DNA of 49,996 bases, taken from Candidatus Neoanaerotignum galli. Lineage in GTDB: Bacteria; Bacillota; Clostridia; Lachnospirales; Anaerotignaceae. A program made the position numbers and the translations under genes. How positions within the stretch are numbered: position 1 is the first letter of the stretch; the number at the start of each line of letters is the position of its first letter. Below, one piece after another: positions 43,718 through 49,996 of the stretch. The notes beneath the pieces were generated by a model. That model did not search any database and had not been told where the DNA came from. It saw nothing but the letters and a program-made list of their open reading frames with translations. The DNA lies in assembly GCA_904381335.1 (NCBI GenBank), contig CAJFIN010000004.1, forward strand, positions 1 to 49,996, given 5' to 3'.

Positions 43718-43916
43718 TCCGCAGAAGAAACTGCAGCAGCAAAGGAAAGAATAGGTGGGTTGTTTTTTCAGCCCTAGTCCCACAAGGAGATATTGCCAAA
43801 TGGTGGGGAAAAGGTTCGACCCTTGACGTTAGGACAGATTTGATAAACCGGGAGGGCAAATGGCGGCAAAAAGTGACGGAGAACCTTGCTATGGGACATA
43901 GAAGGGAAGAAGCAAG

Positions 43917-44636
43917 ATGCAGGAGAAGCAAAGGTTTTTGGCCTGTGAGCGAAATTGGGTTTATTTTACGTTGATATGGGTGGCAGGGTTTTGGGGCGCT
44001 TACACTTACTTACTGCGCGGCAATGTGTTTTGCAATGCGCAGACGGGCAATGTGGTGCTGATGGGAATGGCTTTAGGGTCTGGACATTGGCTGGAGGGGC
44101 TCTACTATGTGATTCCGATTTCAGCGTATTTGTTGGGCGCCTTTGTATCAGAACTGGCGCCAAACCCAGTCAAACATCATCTTTCCATGCGGTAGGACAC
44201 ACTGCTGATGGGAATTGAGATGGCAATGGTGCTGTTCTTAGGGGCATTACCAGAAACGGCTCCCGTGCAGATTGCGCAGGTGGGGATCAATTTTGTGGCT
44301 TCAATGCAGTATAATACCTTTCGTCAGGCGGAGGGGGTGCCGATGGCGACCACGTTTGCCACAAACCATATCCGTCAGATTGGTATTGGTCTTGCCAAGG
44401 AGTTTCATCATCGCCATGATGGGGACAAGAGCCATCGGCTAAAGCTGAAGAAACATGCCAAGATGCTGCTCTTTTTTAGTCTTGGAGCCGTGGTTGGGAC
44501 GGTGTTTTGCCATTTGATGCTAGGCCGGGCCATTTGGCTAACGATGCTTCCCTTAGGCGTAGTATTCGGCACACTGCTGCATGCAGATCACACCACAGAA
44601 CGGGCTCTTGTGGAACAAAAACCGGCAGGACATTAA
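43917..44636 (+). pseudogene. DUF1275 (YoaK-like) membrane protein with in-frame amber stop
   Basis: The frame from 43917 encodes the N-terminal part of a DUF1275 protein (LRGNVFCNAQTGNVVLMGMA) and ends at TAG 44193-44195 after HHLSMR. The same frame, without any shift, continues as DTLLMGIEMAMVLFLGALP and then VGINFVASMQYNTFRQAEGV and TTFATNHIRQIG to 44636. A single G-to-A change of a Trp codon (TGG to TAG) accounts for the stop, giving ...RWDTLL... in the intact form. Total length without the stop would be 239 residues, normal for the family. It may be a pseudogene, a strain polymorphism or a sequencing error. The function of the family is unknown. Confidence 0.8.
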
Positions 44637-44646
44637 GGAGGAAGGA

Positions 44647-44680
44647 AAAAGCGGCAGTGAAAAGCCGCTTTTCTGTTTTG
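44647..44680 (+). terminator. Terminator after the DUF1275 gene
   Basis: AAAAGCGGC and GCCGCTTTT form a 9-base stem with an 8-base loop, followed by CTGTTTTG. Confidence 0.8.
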
Positions 44681-44685
44681 CCTAA

Positions 44686-44739
44686 TTGTAAACTAAAAAA
44701 TAAAATTTAGTTGACAAATGAGGCGAGATACGGTATCGT
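44686..44739 (+). promoter_or_regulatory. BirA operator and promoter of DUF1284-bioY
   Basis: TTGTAAAC (44686-44693) and GTTGACAA (44710-44717) are inverted half-sites separated by 16 bases, matching the biotin-repressor (BirA) operator of Firmicutes. The right half overlaps the -35 box TTGACA (44711-44716); the -10 is TATCGT (44734-44739), 17 bases on. Holo-BirA loaded with biotinyl-AMP should therefore block this promoter when biotin is sufficient. Confidence 0.85.
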
Positions 44740-44788
44740 ATCCAAAGAAGAATCTCACGGGAAATTTCAATGGTGAAAGGAGAAACCC

Positions 44789-45169
44789 ATGCGACCCCAT
44801 CACTTACTTTGTATTCAACTATTTCAAGGCAGAGGATACGATCCGGCTTTTACTGCTCACATGACAAGCTTGGTAGAAATGCTGCAGGGCTATCCGGAGA
44901 CGCCGGTGCATCTGAGGATAGGGTGCGACAAGCTATGTGGCCATTGTCCACACCGGCGTGGCGATTGCTGTAAGAATGAAGAAAAAGTGAAATGGATGGA
45001 TGAAATGACCCTTCGGGCGCTAAGCAGTAGATCAGGAACATGGATGGATTTGGCATCGCAGGCAAGAGAGCAGGTGCTAGGCAATAGAGAGAGATTTTTG
45101 GCCATTTGCGGCCCATGTGAATGGTTTTCTCTCTGCAAGGAAGAAGTGAAAAAGGAGATGACAAAATGA
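44789..45169 (+). CDS. DUF1284-domain protein, biotin-regulated
   Basis: A 126-residue protein beginning MRPHHLLCIQLFQGRGYDPA. It is rich in conserved Cys: CDKLCGHCPHRRGDCC in the middle and CGPCEWFSLC near the end, which suggests an Fe-S cluster or zinc. AAAGGAG precedes the ATG. It is the first gene behind the BirA operator and its stop overlaps the bioY start by 4 bases, so it is biotin-regulated and coupled to the biotin transporter. The family has no established function; the context points to biotin metabolism. Confidence 0.83.
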   Translation: MRPHHLLCIQLFQGRGYDPAFTAHMTSLVEMLQGYPETPVHLRIGCDKLCGHCPHRRGDCCKNEEKVKWMDEMTLRALSSRSGTWMDLASQAREQVLGNRERFLAICGPCEWFSLCKEEVKKEMTK

Positions 45170-45708
45170 AGGATGGTCAACAGACAAAATCCTTGGCACA
45201 AATGGCTTTGGGAGCAGCCCTGATAGCCGTATGCTCTTGGATCAGCATCCCCACAACAGTGCCGTTTACCATGCAGACTTTCGGCGTGTGTTTCGTGCTG
45301 CTTCTTTTGGGAGGGCGCAAGGGCACTGGCAGCATAGGAGTTTATATCTTGTTAGGAGCGGTGGGATTGCCGGTTTTTTCCCAATTTACGGGCGGATTAG
45401 GAGTACTTTTCGGTAATACCGGGGGATATATTGTGGGGTTTTTGTTGATTGGGTTAATCACCTGGGCGGCAGAGCGGCTGGGTGCTAGGAAAACCTGGCA
45501 GAAGATGGTGGCTTTATTGGTGGGCCTGGTGGGACTCTATCTTTTTGGCACAGTATGGTTTTTGTGGATCAGTACCCAAGGGGGATCGCCGGTGGGTTTT
45601 CAGGCTGCGTTAGGCATGTGTGTGCTACCTTTTGTGCCGTTTGATATAGCAAAATTCATTTTAGCGGCAGTACTTTGCCGGCGGATTCGTCCCCATCTAT
45701 CTGTTTAA
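45166..45708 (+). CDS. bioY: Biotin transporter BioY (ECF S component)
   Basis: A 180-residue membrane protein with about six helices. Family motifs are ISIPTTVPFTMQTFGVC near residue 25, GGRKGTGSIGVYILLGAVGLP and FTGGLGVLFGNTGGYIVGF, with LPFVPFDIAKFILAA at the C-terminus. It captures biotin and is energised by an ECF T/ATPase module encoded elsewhere. The ATG at 45166 has AAGGAG upstream and overlaps the DUF1284 stop. The BirA operator upstream gives repression by biotin. Confidence 0.95.
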   Translation: MKDGQQTKSLAQMALGAALIAVCSWISIPTTVPFTMQTFGVCFVLLLLGGRKGTGSIGVYILLGAVGLPVFSQFTGGLGVLFGNTGGYIVGFLLIGLITWAAERLGARKTWQKMVALLVGLVGLYLFGTVWFLWISTQGGSPVGFQAALGMCVLPFVPFDIAKFILAAVLCRRIRPHLSV

Positions 45709-46150
45709 AAGAGAGAGACGAAAGGTAGGTCAAGGTTTGTTGTTTCAGAAGAGAAAAGCGGCAAAAGAGTAGGAACCATAGTGGAAAAATAAGGAAAAGC
45801 AGATGAAACCACCGTTAAAGCAAAAGCAGAAACGATAGCCAGATAAGAGGTATGGCGGTGGTATCCAGGGCAAACTGACGTTGGGCCGATACGGAGGGTA
45901 TAGAGGAAAAATGACAGACAAAAAGAGCCTTTTCTGGGCTCTTTTTTTCCATAAAAACTGATGGACTTTGGGAAAGATGTCTAGTAATGAAACAGAAGCA
46001 AAGATACGGTTTTATGATCATGTCATTGCGATTGATTGGCGTAAAGCAGCAAGGCAGAATAAAGGCTCATAGATGAAATAACAAATCCATCTGCCTGCGT
46101 GCCCAATATGCTGAAAAGAAGAGAAGATTTTTGGTTCAAGTCAAATATAT
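45709..46150. other. Convergent intergenic region with a bidirectional terminator
   Basis: No substantial gene is supported. A bidirectional terminator lies within it. A 31-codon ORF at 45977-46072 (containing RFYDHVIAIDW) reads like the N-terminal remnant of a transposase, but it is too short to assign. Confidence 0.5.
45920..45949. terminator. Bidirectional terminator between bioY and the TVP38-like gene
   Basis: AAAAAGAGCC and GGCTCTTTTT pair around a short TTTTCTG-type loop; A and T runs flank the stem, so it works on both strands. Confidence 0.86.
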
Positions 46151-46852
46151 TTAGCGATGATGCTTGCTTTTTCTTTTACTTATTTTCTCGTTCCATTTAG
46201 CAATCCATAACTCCTCCCAACGGTCCCCATAGCGCAGCGCCGCCAGAAAAAGAATGATGCCGCCGATGATCAGAGGCACAAGCACATACCAGGGCAGAGA
46301 AAAAGCCTGGCTGCCCAAGGCAGAAGAAATTAACATTCCCCAAGGACGGCTTAACACCATCAGTATAAAAAAACGCCGGGTGCGGATGGTGGTTAGGCCA
46401 GCTAAAATACAGATCACATCATCGGGGAAGAAGGGGAAAAGAAAGATGAAAAATAACACCACATCTTGTTTGCGGCGCAATAGATCCAAATAGCGGCTGG
46501 AAACTTTTTCCCCTGCCCATTTTGCAGCCCGCTGTGCGCCTAGCTTGCGGGAAAGGGCGAAAAGCGTCATCGACCCGGCAATAATGGCCAGGGCAGACAG
46601 TAAAAATCCGCCCCAAAACCCAAAAAGCATCCCGCCAGCTAAAGCAGTGATATTGCTGGGAATGGGAGCTAATACCACCGATAAATACTGAATTAGAAAA
46701 AAGGCAATATGAGAATAGGGCGCAAAGGCCTCTACATAAGCTTTCATTGCTTCTAAAGAACCAATGGCGGCAAAAAAACCTGTCCGCCAGAGTAATATCA
46801 GCACTGCTAGTACAACCAGTAGCAAAATAATCCAAATTCGCTTTTGTTTCAT
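46151..46852 (-). CDS. TVP38/TMEM64 (VTT-domain) membrane protein
   Basis: A 233-residue membrane protein of the DedA-related VTT family. The N-terminal helix is followed by the conserved LAPIPSNITALAGGMLFGFW, then RKLGAQRAAKW and the re-entrant-loop region FLFPFFPDDVICILAGLTTI, whose F-P-D-D residues are typical. The C-terminus is basic and cytoplasmic. VTT proteins are linked to phospholipid scrambling and membrane homeostasis. AGAAGG precedes the ATG. It is probably the last gene of a minus-strand group with the HD and M50 genes, 50 bases after the HD gene. Confidence 0.88.
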   Translation of the reverse strand: MKQKRIWIILLLVVLAVLILLWRTGFFAAIGSLEAMKAYVEAFAPYSHIAFFLIQYLSVVLAPIPSNITALAGGMLFGFWGGFLLSALAIIAGSMTLFALSRKLGAQRAAKWAGEKVSSRYLDLLRRKQDVVLFFIFLFPFFPDDVICILAGLTTIRTRRFFILMVLSRPWGMLISSALGSQAFSLPWYVLVPLIIGGIILFLAALRYGDRWEELWIAKWNEKISKRKSKHHR

Positions 46853-46902
46853 GATCTGCCTTCTTTCTCTGATGTCGCTATGAAAGAGTCAAAGATGCTG
46901 TT

Positions 46903-47334
46903 TCATTCCAATAGTATGGCCTTTGCTTTTGCATATTTTTCTCTCCTGGCTGCCCACGATGGATCTTCGTTTTGGCCTGCCATGCGGGAAATATCCATGT
47001 TATGAGCCAAATCGGCCAATTTTACTTTTCGCGCTATGGGATTTGGTTTTAGGCGGCTGATGTAGTCAAAATAATCTTCTCCCTTTTTTCGAGTCAGTGC
47101 TTCCACCGCATCCACCACCGCAGAAGGAAATTGGGTGCGTAGCTGCTTTGCCGTGATAGGCGTATCTTCTAGGACATCGTGAAGAAGAGCAGTACAACAG
47201 GCCAGTTCTTCTGTCATCTGTTCTGCTAAATGATAGGGATGGAAGATATAGGGCACACCTGCGCGATCACATTGGCCCGAATGGGCTTGATAGGCGAAAC
47301 GAAGCGCCTGGTTTACTAGTGTTGTATAAATCAT
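46903..47334 (-). CDS. HD-domain phosphohydrolase ((p)ppGpp-hydrolase-like)
   Basis: A 143-residue stand-alone HD protein similar to the hydrolase domain of RelA/SpoT. It starts MIYTTLVNQALRFAYQAHSG and has IFHPYHLAEQM, the HD pair in ALLHDVLEDTPIT, and KLADLAHNMDISR. It probably hydrolyses (p)ppGpp or a related nucleotide, as small alarmone hydrolases do. The start at 47334 has AAAGAGG upstream; the longer frame to 47412 overlaps the M50 gene and is less likely. It follows the M50 gene by 31 bases. Confidence 0.85.
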   Translation of the reverse strand: MIYTTLVNQALRFAYQAHSGQCDRAGVPYIFHPYHLAEQMTEELACCTALLHDVLEDTPITAKQLRTQFPSAVVDAVEALTRKKGEDYFDYISRLKPNPIARKVKLADLAHNMDISRMAGQNEDPSWAARREKYAKAKAILLE

Positions 47335-47365
47335 AGGAGCCTCTTTTTTGGAAAGACATACCGCA

Positions 47366-48376
47366 TTAAGAAAAGAAACCGGAAATCCAAAGGAAAAACA
47401 AGGTAAATCCACCGACCAGTATCCCCTGGGCGAGGATACTATGGCGGTCCACCCAAAAGACCCATTTCAAGAAATAAAAAACCACTTTGCCACCCCATCC
47501 TAATTGACGCAGAGCTGCTGTTTTTTGTGGTGAACGGAGCACCTTATGGGCTTCATCGGCCAAAGAATCCACCTCAAAAAGTGTGCTGAGTACTTGGGCG
47601 CCATCAGATTGGGGAAAGGGCAGCAGATTATATGGGCAGAAAAACAGGCTGATCCAACCTGCTGTCCAGAATGCATCTTCCCAAGGGGGATAAAAAGAGA
47701 GCAGCCAGTAATATACACCGCTCAAAATCCAGTTGGCCAGCGGGCCAGCCAGTAACATCCGTATCTTGTCCCATTTTTGTTCCGGGGCCCAATACCCATC
47801 GGCCACGTATAAACCTAAGGGAAACGGGCCGAAAAAATAAGCGCCGATTTCTCGGATGGGGAGGCCGGCAGCGATAATCCCAACCATATGTCCGATTTCA
47901 TGAAATATGGCGGATAAGAATACGAGAAAGAAAAAAGGAAGCAGGGGAAACGCGCCTTCTAGGGGCGTTTGATACTGAAAGGCAAGGACCATGCCCCAAC
48001 AGACGAGCACAAGGGCTGCCAAAGGCCATAGCCGTATCAAAACTGTGCAAAGAGGCCGTAAACATTTGCATCGGCGGCCGATCCGAATGACTTCCAAATA
48101 CCACATAGCGCCTTCTCGCTCGATTCTGCCGGTGCGCAGCACCCCAGAGCGCACAAGGAAATGGAGCCATTGCTGCACATCGGGATCTTTTGGGCAGCAA
48201 TAATGAAACCGAAGCCAGCCATCTCCCGCATCAATGGCGGCATCCAGTTCTTGGTACAGCCAAAATGGAATTTCAATGGGAGTGTCGGTTTGATCACATA
48301 TATAATAAACAGATTGACCTACTTCTTCTTCCCATAGGCCAAGTTCCCGGCCGTTTCGCAGGATCCAATGCTTCAT
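47366..48376 (-). CDS. M50-family (site-2-type) membrane metalloprotease with N-terminal domain
   Basis: A 336-residue membrane protein. The zinc-binding HExxH is seen in FHEIGHMVG near residue 163, and the third ligand in LLPFPQSDGAQVL near 260, with several helices around them. The first 95 residues are a soluble domain (ICDQTDTPIEIPFWLYQELD), which may be a winged-helix or PqqD-like module. Two-part M50 proteins of this type occur near RiPP clusters and in isolated loci. No precursor peptide or radical SAM gene is near. GGTGAG precedes the ATG. Its substrate is unknown. Confidence 0.82.
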   Translation of the reverse strand: MKHWILRNGRELGLWEEEVGQSVYYICDQTDTPIEIPFWLYQELDAAIDAGDGWLRFHYCCPKDPDVQQWLHFLVRSGVLRTGRIEREGAMWYLEVIRIGRRCKCLRPLCTVLIRLWPLAALVLVCWGMVLAFQYQTPLEGAFPLLPFFFLVFLSAIFHEIGHMVGIIAAGLPIREIGAYFFGPFPLGLYVADGYWAPEQKWDKIRMLLAGPLANWILSGVYYWLLSFYPPWEDAFWTAGWISLFFCPYNLLPFPQSDGAQVLSTLFEVDSLADEAHKVLRSPQKTAALRQLGWGGKVVFYFLKWVFWVDRHSILAQGILVGGFTLFFLWISGFFS

Positions 48377-48404
48377 ATCTCACCATCCAGACAAAATGAA
48401 ACAA

Positions 48405-48434
48405 TAAAAAAACCGCAGGATATCACCCCTGCGG
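48405..48434 (-). terminator. Terminator of tRNA-Leu
   Basis: On the minus strand CCGCAGG and CCTGCGG form a 7-base stem with an 8-base loop, followed by seven T residues. It separates the tRNA from the M50 gene. Confidence 0.85.
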
Positions 48435-48442
48435 CAGTATCA

Positions 48443-48524
48443 TGCGGGTAGTGGGGGTCGAACCCACACGTCTAAAGACACAGGAACCTAAATCCTGCGC
48501 GTCTGCCAATTCCGCCATACCCGC
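48443..48524 (-). tRNA. tRNA-Leu (anticodon TAG)
   Basis: An 82-base class II tRNA with acceptor arms GCGGGTA/TACCCGC, anticodon stem CAGGA/TCCTG, loop TTTAGGT, a long variable arm (TGTCTTTAGACG) and T loop GTTCGACCC. CCA is not encoded. Confidence 0.95.
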
Positions 48525-48671
48525 GTTTTCTGTTTCCCCTTGAAAGGGGAGGATGCCGCACGAAAGGATACTGTGAAAAACGAAATTGCGGCGAGACTTT
48601 CTAAAATAGCTGCCATCAGCGGCTATTTTCGCCCCAACAAAACTGCAGGGTGCGAACCAGTATCGAATTTG

Positions 48672-48700
48672 ATTATACCCCAGTTTTTTTTATTTGTCAA
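48672..48700 (-). promoter_or_regulatory. Consensus promoter of tRNA-Leu
   Basis: On the minus strand TTGACA (48695-48700) and TATAAT (48672-48677) are exactly 17 bases apart. The -35 box lies inside the last codons of the phosphatase gene. The predicted leader before the tRNA is about 140 bases long and contains a perfect AAAATAGC/GCTATTTT hairpin (48603-48629). Confidence 0.88.
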
Positions 48701-49166
48701 TCTCAGGCGCTGGGCATCCTTCCAGGGTTTGCCAAAGTCCCTGGCAGCCGGTTAAAATTTCTTCATAAGCCCGGTCAAATTCACGGGTATACCAAGGGTC
48801 GTCCACATCTTTTTCCTGTCCAGCAAAAGTCATCAGACGATGGATTTTCCCTTTGGGGTCCCCGCCAGCAATGCGGGTCATATTGCGAATATTTGCTTGG
48901 TCCATGCCGATGAGTAAGTCATAGGCGTCATAGTCTGCCTTTGTCATCTGACGCGCTGTTTTGCCTTGCCAAGAAAGACCGTGCCGTTCTAAGACTTTTC
49001 GCACGGGTGGATAGATGGGGTTTCCCAGTTCCTCCTGGCTGGTGGCAGCAGATGAGATGAGGTATTGGTTTTCTTTGCCCGCTTTTTTACATAGAGCGCG
49101 GAATAGAATCTCTCCCATGGGGGAACGGCAGATATTGCCGTGGCAGATGAATAGTATTTTAATCAT
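48690..49166 (-). CDS. Low-molecular-weight protein-tyrosine phosphatase
   Basis: A 158-residue enzyme of normal family length. The P-loop is FICHGNICRSPMGE (C-x5-R) at residues of about 7-20, and the general acid is in DDPWYTREFD near residue 121. The residue after Asn in the loop is Ile (GNICRS), as in tyrosine phosphatases, rather than the Thr seen in the arginine phosphatase YwlE, so phosphotyrosine is the more likely substrate. AAGGAG precedes the ATG. It is the last host gene before the integrative element at the right edge. Confidence 0.93.
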   Translation of the reverse strand: MIKILFICHGNICRSPMGEILFRALCKKAGKENQYLISSAATSQEELGNPIYPPVRKVLERHGLSWQGKTARQMTKADYDAYDLLIGMDQANIRNMTRIAGGDPKGKIHRLMTFAGQEKDVDDPWYTREFDRAYEEILTGCQGLWQTLEGCPAPEIDK

Positions 49167-49282
49167 GTTCGCATTTCTCCTTATATGTTGGTTTTTCCTT
49201 GATTTTACGGGTTTTCCCGCATTTCCTCATTTTAGAGGGACTTGCATATTTTGGCATATGTCAGCAGGTTTTTCCTCTGAAA

Positions 49283-49330
49283 AGTTGTAAAATAGGTTGT
49301 AAAACTTCCCCTATTTTACAACTTTACAAC
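49283..49330. repeat. Four-copy GTTGTAAA repeat and inverted repeat at an element end
   Basis: GTTGTAAA occurs twice on the plus strand (49284-49291 and 49296-49303) and twice on the minus strand (49315-49322 and 49323-49330). The outer copies are part of an inverted repeat with 14-base arms (49283-49296 and 49310-49323). The cluster lies immediately beyond the integrase stop, where Tn916-type elements carry repeated integrase arm-binding sites and the end of the element. The exact attachment core cannot be fixed without the other end. Confidence 0.6.
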
Positions 49331-49334
49331 TCAC

Positions 49335-49996
49335 CTAACTACATATCTTTTTCATCTCTTTTTGAATGTCTTCAAAGCCTATATGCGTATAAGTGTTCAA
49401 TGTCACGCCGATGTCCGAGTGCCCCATAATCTTCTGCAACGTCTTAGGGTTCATGCCCGACTTTGCCATATTGGAGCAAAATGTATGACGGCAGACATGA
49501 GGCGTCACTTTTGGCATTTCGGCTTTGTAAATTTTATTATATTTCTCACAGATATGCTGGAAATACTTTTCCCAGTGCAGGGCAACCATTGGCATATCAT
49601 TTTTGTCCAGATACAGAAAGCCGACTTTCCCGTCTATCATGGGTTCTGTCTTTGGTTTTTTGCGGTTCTCAATGATTTTGCGGAAACACTTTTTCACCTC
49701 GTCTGTCATGGGTACAAGCCTTGTACCGCACTCGGTTTTCGTCTCCTCTATGATATACTCCATATTCCGTTTCCGTTGTAACTGATGATTGACGCTGATA
49801 ACCCCGTTTTTCAAATCAATATCCGCAATCGTCAGCCCTACAAATTCAGAAATCCGAAGTCCTGTCTTAAAAAGGATATAAATACCTTCATAGTATCTGG
49901 AAAAGTGTTTATCCTCTTTTACGAATTTCAGAAATGCCCGTTCCTGCTTTCTGGTAAGGGCTTCTCTTGTCACACTGTCATTGACAACCACTGTGG
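49335..49996 (-). CDS. Tn916/Tn1549-like tyrosine integrase, C-terminal part
   Basis: The frame is open to the window edge, so only the catalytic part (about 220 residues) is present. Tyrosine-recombinase residues are visible: Arg in FKTGLRISEFVGLT, Lys in EETKTECGTRLVPM, H-x-x-R in TPHVCRHTFCSNMAKSG, His in LQKIMGHSDIGVT and the nucleophile Tyr in LNTYTHIGFED. The sequence closely follows the integrases of Tn916/Tn1549-type conjugative transposons. It catalyses integration and excision of the element, which should extend to the right of the window. Codon use is more A/T-rich than in neighbouring genes, consistent with transfer. Confidence 0.93.
   Translation of the reverse strand, partial: TVVVNDSVTREALTRKQERAFLKFVKEDKHFSRYYEGIYILFKTGLRISEFVGLTIADIDLKNGVISVNHQLQRKRNMEYIIEETKTECGTRLVPMTDEVKKCFRKIIENRKKPKTEPMIDGKVGFLYLDKNDMPMVALHWEKYFQHICEKYNKIYKAEMPKVTPHVCRHTFCSNMAKSGMNPKTLQKIMGHSDIGVTLNTYTHIGFEDIQKEMKKICS

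Noticed and set aside
43714-43974. 86-residue plus-strand ORF before the DUF1275 gene
   Set aside because: Its sequence is basic and low in recognisable features, without a ribosome-binding site, and its end overlaps the DUF1275 gene in another frame.

Overview
The window looks like chromosome from an endospore-forming, probably anaerobic member of the Firmicutes (Clostridia-like). The evidence is a clear SpoIIID gene, a CotS-like spore-coat gene, class II CCA transferase, ECF-type vitamin transport, an EFR1 flavodoxin-ferredoxin, several short clostridial families, strong AGGAGG ribosome-binding sites and sigma-A promoters with 17-base spacing. I cannot name the genus from sequence alone.

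Layout. 1-1.1 kb: the 5' end of an unidentified minus-strand gene and a divergent LysR regulator. 1.1-2.57 kb: a gene-free block with two strong stem-loops. 2.57-5.9 kb: a restriction-modification-like cassette made of a C5 cytosine methyltransferase with an N-terminal HTH, a degenerate LAGLIDADG-like protein split by a one-base frameshift, and a PD-(D/E)XK nuclease-like protein. 6.2-11.4 kb: a PepSY lipoprotein, a LarA-like (DUF2088) protein, a LysR regulator, a threonine-dehydratase-like enzyme and an ornithine-cyclodeaminase-like dehydrogenase. 12.0-17.8 kb (minus): a MarR-regulated heterodimeric ABC exporter, then a DUF2812 membrane protein with an overlapping 58-residue cysteine-rich gene. 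17.9-20.6 kb: cca, tRNA-Lys and a CotS-like gene. 21.0-24.9 kb: a DUF4430 lipoprotein, an ECF T-protein and a fused ATPase-ATPase-S-protein, probably a cobalamin-type importer.

25.4-29.4 kb: a three-gene minus-strand operon (creatininase family plus two proteins I do not recognise) facing a divergent PucR-type regulator. 29.6-32.0 kb: spoIIID, then a Y-family polymerase with a YolD-like partner under a probable LexA-controlled promoter. 32.35-32.7 kb: tRNA-Arg(ACG), tRNA-Gly(TCC), tRNA-Arg(TCT). 32.9-43.7 kb: EFR1, AIM24, a UvrA paralogue, a frameshifted YczE-like membrane gene coupled to sbcD-sbcC, TraX-like and phosphoribosyltransferase genes. 43.9-45.7 kb: a DUF1275 gene with an in-frame amber stop, then DUF1284-bioY behind a textbook BirA operator. 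46.1-49.2 kb (minus): TVP38-like, HD-domain, M50 protease, tRNA-Leu(TAG) and low-molecular-weight phosphatase genes. The right edge enters a Tn916/Tn1549-like integrative element: the C-terminal part of its tyrosine integrase, followed by a four-copy repeat cluster.

Three genes carry single-base lesions (two frameshifts of the same direction, one stop). These may be real decay or base-calling errors, and read data are needed to decide. The best candidates for something undescribed are the methyltransferase/LAGLIDADG-like/PD-(D/E)XK cassette and the PucR-creatininase operon with its two unrecognised proteins.
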